From NCBI RefSeq assembly GCF_004570845.1, contig NZ_SPQZ01000003.1:496001-560000 (forward strand): DNA of 64,000 nucleotides. The letters run 5' to 3'. The stretch's first letter is position 1, and each line of letters begins with the position of its first letter. Below the pieces are notes generated by a model, which worked only from the letters and a program-made list of their open reading frames with translations, did not search any database and was not told the origin of the DNA. Below are positions 63,459 through 64,000 of this stretch, in pieces. The stretch comes from Orlajensenia leifsoniae (GTDB lineage Bacteria; Actinomycetota; Actinomycetes; Actinomycetales; Microbacteriaceae). Made by a program: the position numbers and the translations under genes.

Positions 63459-64000
63459 CTAGCCGATCGCGTCGGCGTCGGCCGCCTTCGCGTAGGTGTC
63501 GTTCACGATGGTGTCGATGGCGTCGTCGACCTGCTGCTGGGTCTGCACGTCGCCGTTCTCGACGAACACCGGGCCGATCGTCGTCAGCACCGAGATCTGG
63601 GCGTCTCCGGGAACGTTGTCGACGTCGAGGTTCGTGCGCTCGTCGATGACCTTGGTGGCCACGGCCGGGTCGAGGCCGGCGACGGATGCCAGGATCTCGG
63701 CGGTCTTCTCGGGGTTGTCGAGAGCCCAGGTGCGAGCGTGCTCGTAGGCGTTGACGACGGTCTGCGCGACGTCGGGCTTGGCCTTCAGGAACGACTCCGT
63801 GGCGTTCAGGAAGCCGTAGCTGTTGAAGTCGACGTTGCGGTAGATGAGCTGGGCTCCCGACTCCTCAGCTCCGGCCATGATCGGGTCGAGGCCCGCCCAG
63901 GCGTCGACGGACCCGTTCTGCAGGGCGGCCCAGCCGTCGGCGTGCTGCAGGTTCTGCACGGTCACGTCGGAGGCGCTCAGACCGGCCTCCTCGAGCGACT
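63459..64000 (-). CDS. SsuA/TauA-like ABC substrate-binding protein, partial
   Basis: C-terminal part of a binding protein; the 5' end is beyond the window and the frame is open to base 64000. The visible 180 residues include VTVQNLQHADGWAALQNGSVDAWAGLDPIMAGAEESGAQLIY and KPDVAQTVVNAYEHARTWALDNPEKTAEILASVAGLDPAVATKVIDERTNLDV, typical of aliphatic sulfonate, taurine or nitrate type binding proteins. The last codon is GGC (Gly). The substrate cannot be inferred beyond the family. With the permease and acs it forms a minus-strand operon. Confidence 0.88.
   Translation of the reverse strand, partial: SLEEAGLSASDVTVQNLQHADGWAALQNGSVDAWAGLDPIMAGAEESGAQLIYRNVDFNSYGFLNATESFLKAKPDVAQTVVNAYEHARTWALDNPEKTAEILASVAGLDPAVATKVIDERTNLDVDNVPGDAQISVLTTIGPVFVENGDVQTQQQVDDAIDTIVNDTYAKAADADAIG

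Overview
The window is high-GC, gene-dense DNA with actinobacterial habits: an HspR-controlled dnaK-grpE-dnaJ-hspR operon, GTG and TTG starts, many -10 boxes placed 6 nt before a start codon (leaderless messages), and a dCTP deaminase of the actinobacterial type. Frequent GGATGC/GCATCC words and the overall gene content suggest a chromosome of the family Microbacteriaceae. That is inference from style and content; there is no rRNA here to settle it. I see no prophage, IS element, CRISPR array or integrase.

Layout. 1-10139: an Lrp-type regulator, then a phenylacetate (PAA) catabolic island, paaF-paaH-paaZ (+), paaI-paaR (-) and paaA-B-C-D-E-G (+), with three matching TetR-type operators. paaK and paaJ are not present. 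10157-13526: DUF389 membrane protein, tRNA-Gly(CCC), dcd, a class II glutamine amidotransferase and a small hypothetical. 13581-24376: a TetR repressor, a GH3 beta-glucosidase, a peptide-type (Dpp/Opp) ABC importer whose first permease gene carries a one-base frameshift, and a UMF1/Atg22-like MFS protein; together this looks like an oligo-beta-glucoside uptake locus. 24481-27329: RIO-type kinase with an 18-codon upstream ORF, a DUF559-like protein flanked by two related palindromes, and a lipoprotein.

27518-40444 is dominated by proteostasis: two HAIR sites before dnaK-grpE-dnaJ-hspR, then an RsmC/RlmG-like methyltransferase, a GT87 glycosyltransferase, clpS-DUF2017, a Ddn-like protein, a SulP transporter, a GAP-family protein, and a ClpB without its N-domain behind a third HAIR site. 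40441-54918: two MFS proteins, zinc alcohol dehydrogenase, UPF0303 protein, nitroreductase, threonine aldolase, TetR, a NatAB-like ABC exporter, an ArsR/SRPBCC pair in one reading frame separated by a single TAG, a NarL/DesR-type two-component system, a small membrane protein and a cNMP-binding/TrxR-like fusion lacking the CxxC. 55024-64000: a secreted M1 peptidase with an inserted domain, a DUF6421 protein, a membrane protein, an AlkD-like protein, and acetyl-CoA synthetase overlapping an SsuC/TauC-type ABC permease and its binding protein, which runs off the window.

Between genes there are at least four families of imperfect palindromes (REP-like), several touching the stop codons of neighbouring genes. 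The most interesting leads are the in-frame TAG between ArsR and SRPBCC with a Gln-rich linker running through it, the frameshifted permease, the 18-codon ORF before the RIO kinase, the PaaR operator set, the acs/ABC coupling and the palindrome families.
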